DNA from: Polychytrium aggregatum
Taxonomy: Eukaryota > Chytridiomycota > Chytridiomycetes > Polychytriales
Reading direction: 5' to 3'
NCBI RefSeq assembly: GCF_025602895.1
Contig: NW_026516219.1
Span: 372,001 to 436,000, forward strand
Length of the DNA: 64,000 bases
Shown piece after piece: positions 11,142 to 22,927 of this stretch. Both the position numbers and the translations under genes were made by a program. The notes under the pieces were generated by a model. It was not told the origin of the DNA, did not search any database, and was given only the letters and a program-made list of their open reading frames with translations. Positions within the stretch are counted from its first letter, which is position 1, and every line of letters begins with the position of its first letter.

Positions 11142-14100
11142 ATGCATCTCTCTCGTCGGCAGATGCTGGCCGCACTCCTTCTGGCCATACTTGGCCTTGC
11201 TGTGTCGTCCGTTATGGCCGTCAAGCAGCACGACTTCAAACTATGCCACCAGAGTGGCTTCTGTTCGCGTCAGCGGGCCGTTGCCGAGCTCGTCGAAAAG
11301 TTTCCGACCCTCGGCCCCAACTACAAGTTTATAGAGTCCAGTCTCAAGCTGGGCAAGGCCGGCGTCGAGTTCAAGATTGTTGAGCAAAGTCACATTGGGG
11401 GATCTGTCCAGCCTGGCGGCGACGAGCTCTTGGTGACCCTTGATATTCTCAAGGCCGCTGGCACTGTGCGAGTGCGCGCCGATCCTGTCGTCGCCAAGGA
11501 CCAGAAGCCCCGATACAAGAGCGACGAGTTTGTTCTGACTAGTGTGCCAGAAAAGTCCAACCTGAAGGTCGCCTCAGCCAATGACAAGGATGTCCACTAC
11601 GAGTGGACCCACGACAGCGCCAAGTATGCGTTTGTCGTCGAAAAGTCGCCCTTCACCATTCGCTTCTATGTCAACGGGGACGAGGCCATCAGTATGAACG
11701 ACCACGATCTCTTCTTCTATGAGAACCAGATCGTGAAGGAAGAGCCCGCCCCCGCTCCCCCCGCGGATCAGAATGCCGCTGCTGAGGACAAGAAGGTCGA
11801 CGAGCGATCCGATGATGAGAAGGAGTTTGATCGTTTGAAAGAGGCAGTGCGCAAGGACCAGTGGGCAGAGCAGTTTGGCAGCCATCACGACAGCAAGCCC
11901 CATGGTACGTTCGCCGATCCTGTATCGCTGTCCCTTCTGACCGAAGCACGGCATACACCGAACCAACCCTGCTTGTGTATCCATGTACTGGAAGTTCTGA
12001 TGTCGCTAACAGTAATTTCTCTTCAAATGTGTGTGCTCGCCCTGCAACATCGTCGCTGTGTTAGGCCCGACTTCTATCGGGCTCGATATCAGTTTTCCCG
12101 GATCCAAGCACGTCTACGGCATTCCCGAGCACGCGACGAGCTTTGCCTTGAAACCTACCCGGTAACTTGCTCAAAGCAAATCTGACCTATACCACACCAC
12201 AACAGTTTGCTGCACAGATCCTTGGAGCCGAGATCGTTGTGCCGGGACTCGTCTGAGATCGCTCACACATGCTACAGAGGGATGCTGACGGCGTCTCTGC
12301 TCTTTCTGCAGGGGCGAGATCTCCGGGGAGCCCTATCGCCTATACAACTTTGACGTTTTCGAGTACGAGCTCAACAGCCCAATGGCTCTCTATGGCTCGA
12401 TCCCGTTCATGCTCTCCCACAAGAAGGGCCAGACCGTCGGAGTGTTTTGGCAGAACCCCTCTGAAATGTGGATTGACGTTGAGCATAAGAGTGCCGACTC
12501 AACCACAAGCCACTGGATGGTCGAGTCTGGATCCTTTGATATTTTCGTGTTCCTTGGTCCCCACGCTGCCGCCGTTCTGGACTCATACACGTCTCTGACA
12601 GGGCGCGCAGCCATGCCCCAGAGCTTTGCTATCGCCTACCATCAGTGTCGATGGAACTACCTTGACGAAGCCGATGTGCAAGGAGTCGACGGTAACTTTG
12701 AGAAGCATGACATACCATACGATGTTCTCTGGCTCGATATCGAGCACACTGATGGAAAGCGCTACTTCACTTGGGACAATGCCAAGTTCCCCAACCCGGC
12801 GAACATGCAGAGCGATCTCGCCGTTAAGGGCCGAAAGGTATGTCCCCGGAGCCGTCGGCTCACAATGCTCTGCTTCTCTGGACACTAGGGACTAGGCTTG
12901 GTCCGTGACATCCACTGTTCATCCGTGCTGAACAGAGCGGTATGGCCCCCGTCCTTCATTTTCACTTTGTTGACTCGACAACCTCTTCAAACAACACTTT
13001 CCGTGCGGCTGCCACCCCGCCTGCGCCATCGGCCCCTTTGCACCCACTCTGTTTGTAGATGGTGACCATCATCGATCCTCACATTAAGAAGGACGATAAC
13101 TACCATGTCTCGAGCGAAGCTAAGAGTGCTGGCATTTTCGTCAAGAACAAGGATGGCAGCGACTACGAGGGATGGTGCTGGCCGGGCAGCTCGAACTGGA
13201 TCGACTACACCAACGCCGCTGCTCGATCCTTCTGGTCCAAAAAGTTCCTCTATAACCAATACGAAGTACGGCATCCGACTCAAACTTGTCTACTGCGATT
13301 GCGCCAGGGACATATGCTGGTCGTCCGATTGCTGTACTTTGGTGATCCACGTTTTGACCATACTGGCGTGCACTAACGACAACCACCCACAATTTACTCT
13401 GGTTACTGTACAGGGCTCTACTCCGACTCTGTACACGTGGAACGATATGAACGAGGTGGTTATTTGCGACTATGTCACCGAATGACCTGTCGAGAGTCAT
13501 TCGTGCGTGATTGTATGCTTGTCTAATATGCAGCGCGCTTACCCCCTGCTGGCCACTTTGTCTCTCGATCGCCCCTGTACCCCATCTTCCACGACGACGC
13601 AGCCCTCCGTCTTCAACGGACCAGAGATCACCATGCCCAAGGATCTTGTCCATCACGACAATGTCGAGCACCGCGACGTCCACAACATCTATGGAATGCT
13701 TCAGGTGTGTTTTGAATCTAGGATCGCAGAGTAACTCTTGAAGCACTTCCTCCAAACAGCCAACGCACTTGCTCACGCCCCACTTCCCACCCCGTTCGTA
13801 TACATCGCAGCACCGCTCAACCTATGAAGGCCATTTGCTCCGCAGCATCGACAACGATCGCCCCTTCATCCTCTCTCGTGCCTTCTTTGCTGGATCGCAG
13901 CGCTACGGTGCTATCTGGACTGGCGACAACTTTGCTCGATGGGATCACTTGGAAGCATCGGTGCCCATGCTCTTGTCCATCGGCATTGCCGGCCAATCCT
14001 TCTCTGGAGGTAGCTGATTCGCAGCCGCCATAATCAAGTGGCCAAAACCCAATTGCGCGGATGCGGCTGTGACCACAGGGTTACTGACTCTTGGCGCTGC

Positions 14101-15457
14101 CTCGTTCCTTTCTAGCCGATGTCGGTGGCTTCTTTGGCGATCCCGAACCCGAACTCATGGTCCGCTGGTTCCAGACTGCGGCCTTCCAGCCCTTCTATCG
14201 TGGTCATGCCCACATCGACACGAAGCGACGCGAACCCTGGATATATGGCGAGCCCTTTACCGGCCACATCCGCTCCGCCATTCGCACTCGCTATCAGCTC
14301 CTGCCCTACATTTACACGCTCTTCCGTGAGTCCACGGTTTCGGGCACCCCCGTGATGAGGTAAATTGGACCGCGGCCCGCATCACAGCCCATAGCGTTCG
14401 TTTCTGGATCCCCTGACCGCGAAAACAATATCCGAGGCACAGCCACCCCATCCGTAGTAAGCAAAGGTCTCACACTCACTCCATCACCCTCGAATCTTCC
14501 TGAACCTGAAAGACCTCTCTGGTACGCCTTCCCCGATGACGAGGCCACCTTTGCCGTCGACGATGAGTTCATGCTGGGAAGCGCCTTCTTGATCAAGCCT
14601 GTTGTGCAGAAGGATACGGCTGAAACGGAGGTTTTGCTCCCTGCTGGATCGGTATGTTTTCTCCCGACTTGTCTTGGACGGGTGACTCCTGACCTGCTTC
14701 TGGACATGCTCTGCTCCTGCCAGGCACGTCTAAAAACTGTGCGCTCGTCGCCTGGAAGACAGAAGCAGTGTCTCTTGGGATTGCAGCTCCAACTAACCCG
14801 GGGTAACACTCCGCGAAAATCGTTGCCTAGAACTGGTATGACTACGAAACCCTCGTCAAGGTCGATCCCAGTGCCAGCGGAAAGCTCAATGTAAAGACTC
14901 CGCTGGACAAGCTCCCCGTGTTCCTTCGTGGTGGCTCCATTGTGCCTCGCCGTGATCGCATTCGGAGATCTTCTGCGCTGACCATCAAGGATCCGTACAC
15001 TCTGGTGATTGCACTGGACGAGAAGGTATGTCCGTCCCGAGCTTGCCCTGCATGGCATGTCGTCCATCTCCCATCATTACTTGCCAACTAACGAGTCTTC
15101 CTGCTCCAGGGCGAGGCTCTGGGCGAGTTTTATAACGATGACGGACGCTCCTTTGACTACAAGAAGGGTGACTATGTCTATGCCCAACTCGAATTCCGCG
15201 ACAACACCCTTCGCTGTACCTCTCCTGTAGCCAAGTATACCGACGTCTCGGCCAAGATCTCAAAGCCCAAATTTACCGGGCATGATAGCCGTGTCGAGCG
15301 ACTGATCATCGTCGGTGTGCACTCCAAGCCCAAGCGCGTTGTCAGCTCCTCGGGAGCAAACCTCGAGTTCACTTTTGCGCGCGAGGGAGGTGTCGTCGTC
15401 GTCAAGGAACCCCAGGGTGTCTTTGGAAAGGAATGGCATGTCGCCTTTGAGTTCTAG
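11142..15457 (+). CDS. ROT2: Glucosidase II alpha subunit (GH31), ER
   Basis: Trims the two inner glucoses from N-glycans in the ER lumen, part of the calnexin quality-control cycle. Eleven exons (11142-11904, 12065-12161, 12312-12837, 13059-13265, 13414-13455, 13603-13704, 13811-14009, 14116-14359, 14513-14651, 14831-15025, 15110-15457) join in phase to 953 residues, close to the family's usual length. Residues 1-26 are a signal peptide (hydrophobic [18 protein letters not shown]), followed by the typical HDFKLC start. The GH31 nucleophile is the Asp in WNDMNE (about residue 541), and the acid/base Asp lies in the WTGDN segment of exon 7. [18 protein letters not shown] and [12 protein letters not shown] are family signatures. 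The acidic, proline-rich loop (about 200-250) has the position of the beta-subunit contact region in relatives. The beta subunit is not in this window. Confidence 0.95.
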
Positions 15458-16286
15458 AGCCTGTCAAATTGAATGGGCTTGGAGCTACGAACAAGTTGGA
15501 CTCCCCCACCATGTTCCCCACTCCCGTGTCATATACGATGGCAGCGAAGCTTGTATGAAATGGTTTCCGCGGATAAACATACAACAGGACAGCTCATAAT
15601 CGGCAGCATGTATCTTGTGTCATTTGGACCTGGATGTGTGGGTCTGGCCTTTGCGCCCGATCGCGGTGTTGCGAGTGGTAGTAGGCTCATATCACCCCAA
15701 TGTTGGTCGACCTCGGAGATTCAGGGAGGGAGGTGCCCCTTGTCATGAGCACAAGGAGTAATACACCCCTGACTGCCGTTCCCCCGCGACTGCAAATTCA
15801 CAAACGGCCAAAGGCGCCTGCGACTCTGTATTTTATGCGGGCCGGAAGGAACTGTCTATACTTCTGACGCACCATATCCGCCCTCGAGCTGTCCTTACAT
15901 CTTGGCACGTATCGGTGCTGTTGCGTGCACGTCCAACCTCTCCACTCGATCTGCCGCCAGAATCCATCCATCGGCGAGCTTGAGCACTGCGCTGCATAAG
16001 AACAAAGCCAGAAGCTGTGGCAGGCATCCAGCCGGACCGTTGACGGATGATGGCTGGTCGACTTGCCACGCAGACGCAGCGATTCGTTGGGGACCTCGCC
16101 CACGATTTCGTTGTCGAGGTCTGCACGCCGTCACGAGTCACGAGTCACATACGATCTTGGTCTTTGTGTGCCATATTCTTATTCTTGTCCGCTGCTTCTT
16201 CATGAGCTCGACCGACGCTTGTCCCTGGCCGTGAGCGGCATCCCTCCAAATAGTGGAGAAGTGCTACCACCGGGCTCAGTCAAGGC
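15458..16286. other. Convergent 3' region
   Basis: Lies between the 3' ends of the glucosidase gene (+) and the F-box/ankyrin-like gene (-). Short frames on both strands have no family features. No gene, RNA or mobile element recognised. Confidence 0.5.
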
Positions 16287-19200
16287 TCATGTGTCATTTG
16301 GCGGCATGACTACTCGGCCAGATCGGGTGCGAATACCTGGGCTCGATTCAGGGCTGCTACTGCTGCTGTCATTGACGGGATCGGACTCTGCTGCAGGTCC
16401 TGCGGTCTCGTCGCCTTCGGGCTCGAGCATCATCCACCAGACTCGACGCTGGCGCTTGCGCCGAGAAGCAGGCGTGACGGGCTCGGAGGAGCTCGATCCA
16501 GCAGCCGCACCGGACATACAGTCATCTGGCCCGACATAGCTCGAGGACGACCCCGGACCCTCAGGAGAGGGCTGGGAGAGCGGAGCATCTTCGGTTGGAT
16601 CTTCGATCATTCGTCCCTTGCCCTTGGCACTGGAGCTGCTCGCCTTTGGAGTCGAGCATCGCTTTGTGTGCGCCTTGTCGCGGCTCTTCAGACGATTCTT
16701 CTCGACGCACGTTTGCAGATAGCGTTGGTATTCGACAAGGACATCGTAAAATAGTGGGTCGTCCTTTCCTGAGATCATGCGTCTCTCGGCGAAGCGTAGG
16801 ACCGAGCCAAATCCAGTAATGAGTCTGCCGGTCTCTCGTGCTGTCTTCTTGAGCTCCCGCAACAGAAGCGGCATAATCTCATATCGCTGGGAGACAACCG
16901 TACGCCGCAAGACCTTTTCGTTGATCGCGAACCGAACCTTTTGACGGCTGTTGAGGAGCACGCGCACGGCCGACATTACGTTCCCTGGGAACATGGGCAC
17001 GATGATCAGGACACAAGCACGCCTGTACACACGAGATTCGCACCGCGAGAATTGGAGGATGTGGCGATCAAACAGCCAATGCCTTACCTTCGATGGCTTT
17101 GAGCGCCCACATTGTGAATGTGTCAAGAATGTGTTCGCAGAGCGGTCAGCAGCGTTCTCATGTAATGTGTCCACGATAATCAATTGCGAATGCGTTGTCA
17201 GCAGTGCGATTCGAGGCACCTTACCAAGCACCAGCATTTGGCGCAGCGAAGCCTCATTAAACATATATCTCTGCATCAAAAACGACAGCAGTCGCGTATT
17301 CTCGCTTGTGATGATCATTTTCTGCGACGGATAGGCGTCGAATCAGCATGTGAAGCTCCGACTCCGGTTTTGACTATGGCTGCAACAACAGTGAGCCGGA
17401 CACGAATCCAGACACCTACGAGTGGATCGAGATAGCCGGCAAACCCATATATTTGTCGCCGGTCGTCGATTTCGAAGCGGGCACCCTCGTCAATTAGAGT
17501 CGCGACGCTTTCCAAATTCGATGATATGCATGCCTCGATGAGGGCACGGCGCAGGGCAAACGGCGATCTCTGCATGTGGCCGATTTTCTTCGTGGTGATG
17601 TAGTTCTGAAGAAGCTGAATGCCGTCATTGTACCCATCATCGATGCAAAATTGCAGCACACTCTGAGGCGAGCCCGAGACGCCGAGGAACATGAGCATAG
17701 TCGAGCACAGCCAAGGAAATTCGAGTCGATTAGACATATGCCTGGGTTATGGAGTAGAGGAGCTGCTCGAGCCCAACAAGCCGCTCGGGAACGACCCAGC
17801 ATCGCGGATTCCAGGACCAGAAGCCGACCCGAGCTGATCCTGTGCCATCGAATCAGCCATACTGTGTCTGTTTGCGACTGCCATATTTCACCCACCTTGA
17901 GCACCTGCACTCCGTGGCTTGTTTCCCAGCGATCCAAGTCATGATCGAGAAGCATTCGCATGATCTCTTGATTGTGGGTCTTGGCTGCAATCAGAACGGC
18001 ATCAGCCGAACAGGTAAGATAGTGGCGTAGATCGACAGGGAAGAATCCTTTGGCCCATTCGGATTGGCTCAGCTGGAGGGGGCTATTATCGATCACGCGG
18101 TCGGTCCAGTTCCAGAGACCGAGGCTAATGGTCTGGTGAAGCTGGCTCAAAATCATCTCGGAAGCCGTGCGGTTGTGGACTTTCAGCGCGCCGAGCGCCA
18201 GAGGCACATGAGTCATGGCATTGCATTCCAGGAGCGTCTTCACCAAGGGCGTATTCTTGGAGGAAACGGCACACAGAAGCGCCCGGTAGCCTGGAAAGAC
18301 ACAGAGATACGAGTTCATATGCAACAGAATTGAATGAGTCTGCCAACGAATGGACCGGGCGGACAAAGGTATCAAGTAGCGGCTCAAGGTAATGTCGAGG
18401 TCGTCGTCACTCCACTCCTCGCGCTGGTGTACTGTTTAGCAGGCTCCTGGGATATTAGTGGCAGAAGTTGCCTCAAGCCTAGCCGCCTGATTTCACAAAC
18501 CATGCCGCATATCCTCAGCGCATCGGCGCATACACCCCGGGCCCCGAGGTATTAAAATATCGTGCGTCGATATGGCGGGACGGTGCCAAGTACCTTCTTT
18601 GATTTGGGGGACCGGTATGGGCGACTGTCCCAAAGTCCACTTCATAAAGTTCACATCAAAGCCATAGTCACTAACGAGGCTCTTGATGGCCTCGAGCTTT
18701 CGAGCCGAATGAGACATCGTTCCGAGGATATGCGCATGTGGCTCGCATGCAGCCAGTTCCATGAAGGTCTGAACGTCGGACTTATCGAGGGACTGCGGAC
18801 GGAGGCGGAGCGTATTCCAGCGAGACATCAGAGGCAGCCCTCTGCGAAGCCGAGTGCTCAGGACGCAATGAACGTGGCAATAGGCGGCAGACGAGTGACA
18901 CACCCCACATCATGTCCAACCACCACCCATAGGACCAGCAACGCTCAAGCCAATGACTCAGCCGCCTCGATCGCACACACCATATCTGGCTCCAAACATG
19001 CTATGTGCTCGGGGGAAAGCAGACAGACTCATCGCATGCTGCAACAAAGGGCCTACCAAGTCGCTGTAGAGCCGCAAGCCATGGACAAGCAGATGGGCAA
19101 TCAGCCAGGGGCAATTCTTCTTCTGGAACCGAGTAAAAGCCCGCTGGATGACATATCTAGAGAAAAGCGTGCGAGACAACCGCATCGTGCGAGCTCATAT

Positions 19201-19834
19201 CAGTACGGAGACGGCATGCTTCTCCCATACAGACGCACATAAAACCCCAAATTTGCACTCTTTCTCCCCGACTCGAAGCCCTGGGTAACGACGGGGTTGT
19301 AGCGAGCAATAGAGCGAACAAGAGGAAACGAGGGCGAACAAAGCGAGCGAGAGAGCAGGCAACACACGGCGACAAACCGAACCGCATAACTGCCGCACTG
19401 CCATATTCAAACCCAAGCAGTGCCAACCTGGGGAGTTTTGGTGTGTTTTGGAATAGGTATTCCATGAGCTCGATGCTCCAGAGTCCCATCCAACGGCAGC
19501 CGGCCTCGAAGGCGGCCCTGGCACCGTATTTGCGGATGAGCCACTTTGCACGGACGATAGCTGATTTGGAAATGCGCTGGAGGCTCCAGCAGGACCGCGA
19601 GAGAGCCAAGGGATTGTCGGTATAGACAAAGATAAGCTCCAGGACCTCGGGCGGAAGGTCGACGAGCCATGTCCGCCATGGCGACGAGGCAAGCAGCGGA
19701 AAAGAGACAAGGGCAGCTGGCTGGGCTTCGGGAGGAGCCAGAGGCAGGGCCGAAGGGGGCGTCTCGGGCGCTGACGACACAGAGGCCTCTGGGACGGCCA
19801 GACGAGGGGCTTTTCTGGGTCGCAGGATATACAT
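16287..19834 (-). CDS. F-box/ankyrin-like multi-exon protein
   Basis: Probably one gene. The ATG at 19834 opens a proline/alanine-rich leader and then an F-box-like helix (WLVDLPPEVLELIFVY). Exons 19834-19428, 19156-18981 and 18839-18594, an exon from 18431, and at the 3' end an exon ending at 17420, 17321-17225 and 16984-16287 have consistent phases. The middle part contains weak ankyrin-like helices (GYRALLCAVSSKNTPLVKTLLE; RRALIEACISSNLESVATLIDEGA). The C-terminus is a low-complexity serine-rich, basic tail (RRKRQRR). An F-box plus ankyrin-like layout suggests a substrate adaptor of an SCF ubiquitin ligase; that is inference. I could not join the exon ending near 17900 to the one beginning near 17735 in phase, so the model may contain an error or a lesion. 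Confidence 0.55.
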
Positions 19835-20354
19835 TGCTGGCGAGCGGTGGGATGCGGCTGGATGCGGTGGGAATGCAGCGACGGGATGGAGACGAGGGCA
19901 GAGGCAGCGGGCGCGGATCGCCGACGTCAGCGGACGAGGGCGGACGACTCCGCCCACACGTGACGGCCGCTGTGGCTGTGTGGCTGGCTGTGTGGCGGGA
20001 TGGCTGGATCCATCGCTGGTGGGCCAGTGCAGCCCGGATCCAGCCAGGACCGTGGGAAGTGCCTGGTGCTCCAGGCAAAAGCACTCAGCACCATGAGCAC
20101 ACACTGGTGTATTCAGGCGGCCCAAATGCGCTGCCCAGGGTCATGGCAGACTTTTCTGCAGCCAACCAGCCAACCAGCCAACAAACCAACCAACAAACCA
20201 ACAAACCAACTGCAAAGGGTCCCTGTCCCTGTGTGCCCAAAACCTAATTCTGCCGGCCGCGGCCACGGGCGGCTTTTCTTTCCTCTGTCCAGCGCCGTCC
20301 TCTCTTCCCTCGTCCAGTCCTGCAGCTACCCTCTCATCTTTTCCAAAACAAGCC
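19835..20354. other. Divergent region upstream of metacaspase 1
   Basis: Promoter side of both the F-box/ankyrin-like gene (-) and metacaspase copy 1 (+). Contains a simple repeat of ccaa/ccag units at 20161-20212. No other gene seen. Confidence 0.5.
20161..20212. repeat. aaccaacc/agccaacc simple repeat
   Basis: About 50 bases of 4-bp units (caac, caag) roughly 150 bases upstream of the metacaspase 1 start. Confidence 0.8.
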
Positions 20355-22236
20355 ATGTCATTCTTTAACAACTTCGCAGGCCAGCTTGAGCAGGTTTCTA
20401 TCTATCATAGATCGCCCGCTCTGTATTCCGCTTGTTCGTGGCGTTCGCAGGTGCCAGCCTAACGAAAGCGACAATGTTTGATCTTTGCAGAAACTCGGCC
20501 AGCAGCTCCAGGGGCAGGGACTGGTACGTTTGACGCATAGCACATCGCAGGGAGTGTCAGAATGGTCCTCTTGGTGCTGATCCCATCAGCAGGGTGCACT
20601 TTCTGGATTGATGGGCCAGGGACAACCCCAACAGGGACAGCCCCAACAGGGACAACCTCAGCAAGGCTATCAGCAGCAAGGCTATCAGCAACAGGGATAT
20701 CAACAGCAAGGCTACCAACAGCAGGGCTATCAGCAACAGGGATATCAGCAGCAGGGATATCAGCAACAGGGATATCAGCAACAGGGATATCAACAACCTC
20801 ACCAGCAGCAGCCCCACCAACAGCAGGGTGGCTACCAGAGCTACTCGTCAGCATCCTCGACCCACTACCAGCAGACCACAACCACAACCCACCAGCAGCA
20901 GGGTGGATACCAGCAAACCACCACCACCCAGCAGTACTCCTACCAGCAGTCGGGAGGCCGATACAAGGTACTGCCATCGTCATGCGCCGCCGATCCCAGC
21001 ACATGCTTTCCTCGATGATGTCCCGATCGATCTGTTGAATCAGCGTTGCTCGCTAAGGGTCCATTCTTGAACTGCCTGCCGTTGTCCGGACGATCAATGA
21101 CCCACCCATTGATATGTCAACTCACTGACTCCCAAACCATCCGCTTGTGCCAGGCTCTGTTGATCGGAATCAACTACATTGGTGGCAAGAGTCCTCTCAA
21201 TGGATGCATCAATGATGTCCAGAATGTCCGAAACTGGCTTCTCCATCGCAACCCAGCCTATGGTCAGAACATGCTTGTTCTCACCGACGATCAGCAGGAC
21301 CCATCCAAGATCCCAACACGCGCCAACATGCTGAACGCATTCCGATGGCTCGCAGCCGATGCTCGCCCTGGAGATCACTTGTTCTTCCACTATTCGGGAC
21401 ACGGTGCCACTCAGAAGAATACGAACGGAACTGAAGCCGATGGTACCGACGAAACCCTTGTTCCTGTCGACTATGAGAGGGCCGGACAGATTGTGGATGA
21501 CGACGTCCACGCTATTCTCTGCAAGCCACTGCCTCAAGGCTGCAATCTTGTTGCGTTCATGGACTGCTGCCACTCTGGCACGGTGTTTGATCTGCCGTAC
21601 ACATACGGTGTTGATGGCAATCTTGACATCACGATCCGAGACAACAAGGCCGAGGCAGTCAAGCATGGAACCAAGGTAGGCCAGTATCAACTGCCGCCTA
21701 TCTGATTGCCCTGGTCGCCGTTCGCTCCGTTTGACTCCTCCACCTCTTATATTCACTTGGCAACTCTTCGACATAGGCCGTATTCGCCTTGCTTCAGAAG
21801 AATCACGGAGTGGCCTTCCAGGAAGCCACCCAGGCTCTGAAGCTCTTCCTCTCTCCAGAGCAAGGCAGTACCGACTCTGCCGCGCTGGATGCTGCGCGGC
21901 AGCAGTGCACCACCCGAGCGACCATCGTCCAATTCTCTGGATGCCGAGATGACCAGACCTCGGCTGACGCCCAAATTCAAGGACAGGCCACCGGAGCCCT
22001 GTCGTGGGCCCTCATGACTGTTCTCCAACGCAACCCAAACCCGACCTATGCTGAACTGCTTCGCGAAACTCGCGGGCTGCTCCAGGGCAAATACAGCCAA
22101 GTTCCGCAGATGTCGACGGGATTCCAGGTGCGTGTTTCAGAGCGCCTGGACCGCATTTGTGTCATGACAAACATGGCGCCAGACTAACAGTCCGCATTCG
22201 CAGATGGATGTCGCCAACGGACGATTCCAAGTTTGA
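20355..22236 (+). CDS. MCA1: Type I metacaspase, copy 1
   Basis: Ca2+-dependent Arg/Lys-specific cysteine protease, linked in fungi to proteostasis and cell death. Six exons (20355-20393, 20491-20523, 20593-20967, 21154-21675, 21777-22127, 22204-22236), all phase 0, give 450 residues. After a short MSFFNNF start comes a prodomain of tandem QQGYQ units and Q/T/Y-rich sequence (about 30-149). The p20 domain follows, with the His of HYSGHGA and the Cys of MDCCHSG as catalytic dyad. The p10 domain contains FSGCRDDQTSADA. The small second exon (KLGQQLQGQGL) has no counterpart in copy 2. The ending MDVANGRFQV is encoded by a separate 33-base exon. Copy 2 lies 691 bases downstream in the same direction. 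The catalytic parts look intact, so it is likely active. The family call is firm; the symbol is by analogy with the yeast metacaspase. Confidence 0.95.
20630..20801 (+). repeat. Coding 15-bp repeat (QQGYQ) in metacaspase 1
   Basis: Tandem 15-bp units of the type cagcaacagggatat encode QQGYQ, nine or ten in a row, after shorter 12-bp QQGQ units. The pattern resembles the repeats of prion-like domains. Confidence 0.9.
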
Positions 22237-22927
22237 ATGATCTATGGCTGCCATCCCAGCGCTCAAAATCAAATGGATCACTCAGCGCCCTTCGCCTTGG
22301 TTTTTGGATGGGAATACACACAACAATCATTCACAACGGCCTTCCACATCGTGCAGACAGGGTAAGGGATACACCCGATTCCCATCGTTGAGGCTGCTCG
22401 GGAACCCTGAGCAGCTCCACCACCAGGGGAAGTGTGGCCTGCATATGCCCATGTCGCAGTGGATGTTGGCGGTGAGTCGGAATCGATCGATTCGATTGGC
22501 CCGATCCACCGCCGCAACATGTCCAAGGTGCGCAAGCCGACGATCGCTCATGGAGATCGCTTCACACCATGTTGGCGCGGGCACCTGCTGGATGAACTCG
22601 CTGGGTATGATTCTGCCTTGGATGGACTGGATTGCGCTGTCTGGGATGGATTGCAGCCGTCTTGGCTGGGACATGTGACCCGCCAGCCACCCACCCGCGA
22701 CCCGCCACCGCGGTGGTGGCGTGCTCGGGGCAGGCGTTGTTTGGCCGCGCACCTGATTGGCTGGATGAATGCGTTGCCCCGAGCCCGTCCATCCACTGGC
22801 CGCCCCCATATAGAGCCGCCGTCTCCCGCACACCCCCGTCGCCCGCATCGTTTCGCCCACCTCCAAAGCCAAAGCCAAAGCCAAGTCAAAGCCAGCACCC
22901 CCATCAGCACCAGGCCGCAGAGACACA
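22237..22927. other. Spacer between the tandem metacaspases
   Basis: No counterpart of this spacer is seen elsewhere in the window. Reading frames on both strands lack family features. It should contain the copy 2 promoter; cc-aaagcc repeats lie just upstream of the start (near 22860). Confidence 0.5.

Noticed and set aside
20630-20801. CRISPR-like array of regular repeats
   Set aside because: The units are contiguous without spacers and encode QQGYQ in frame within a metacaspase exon.
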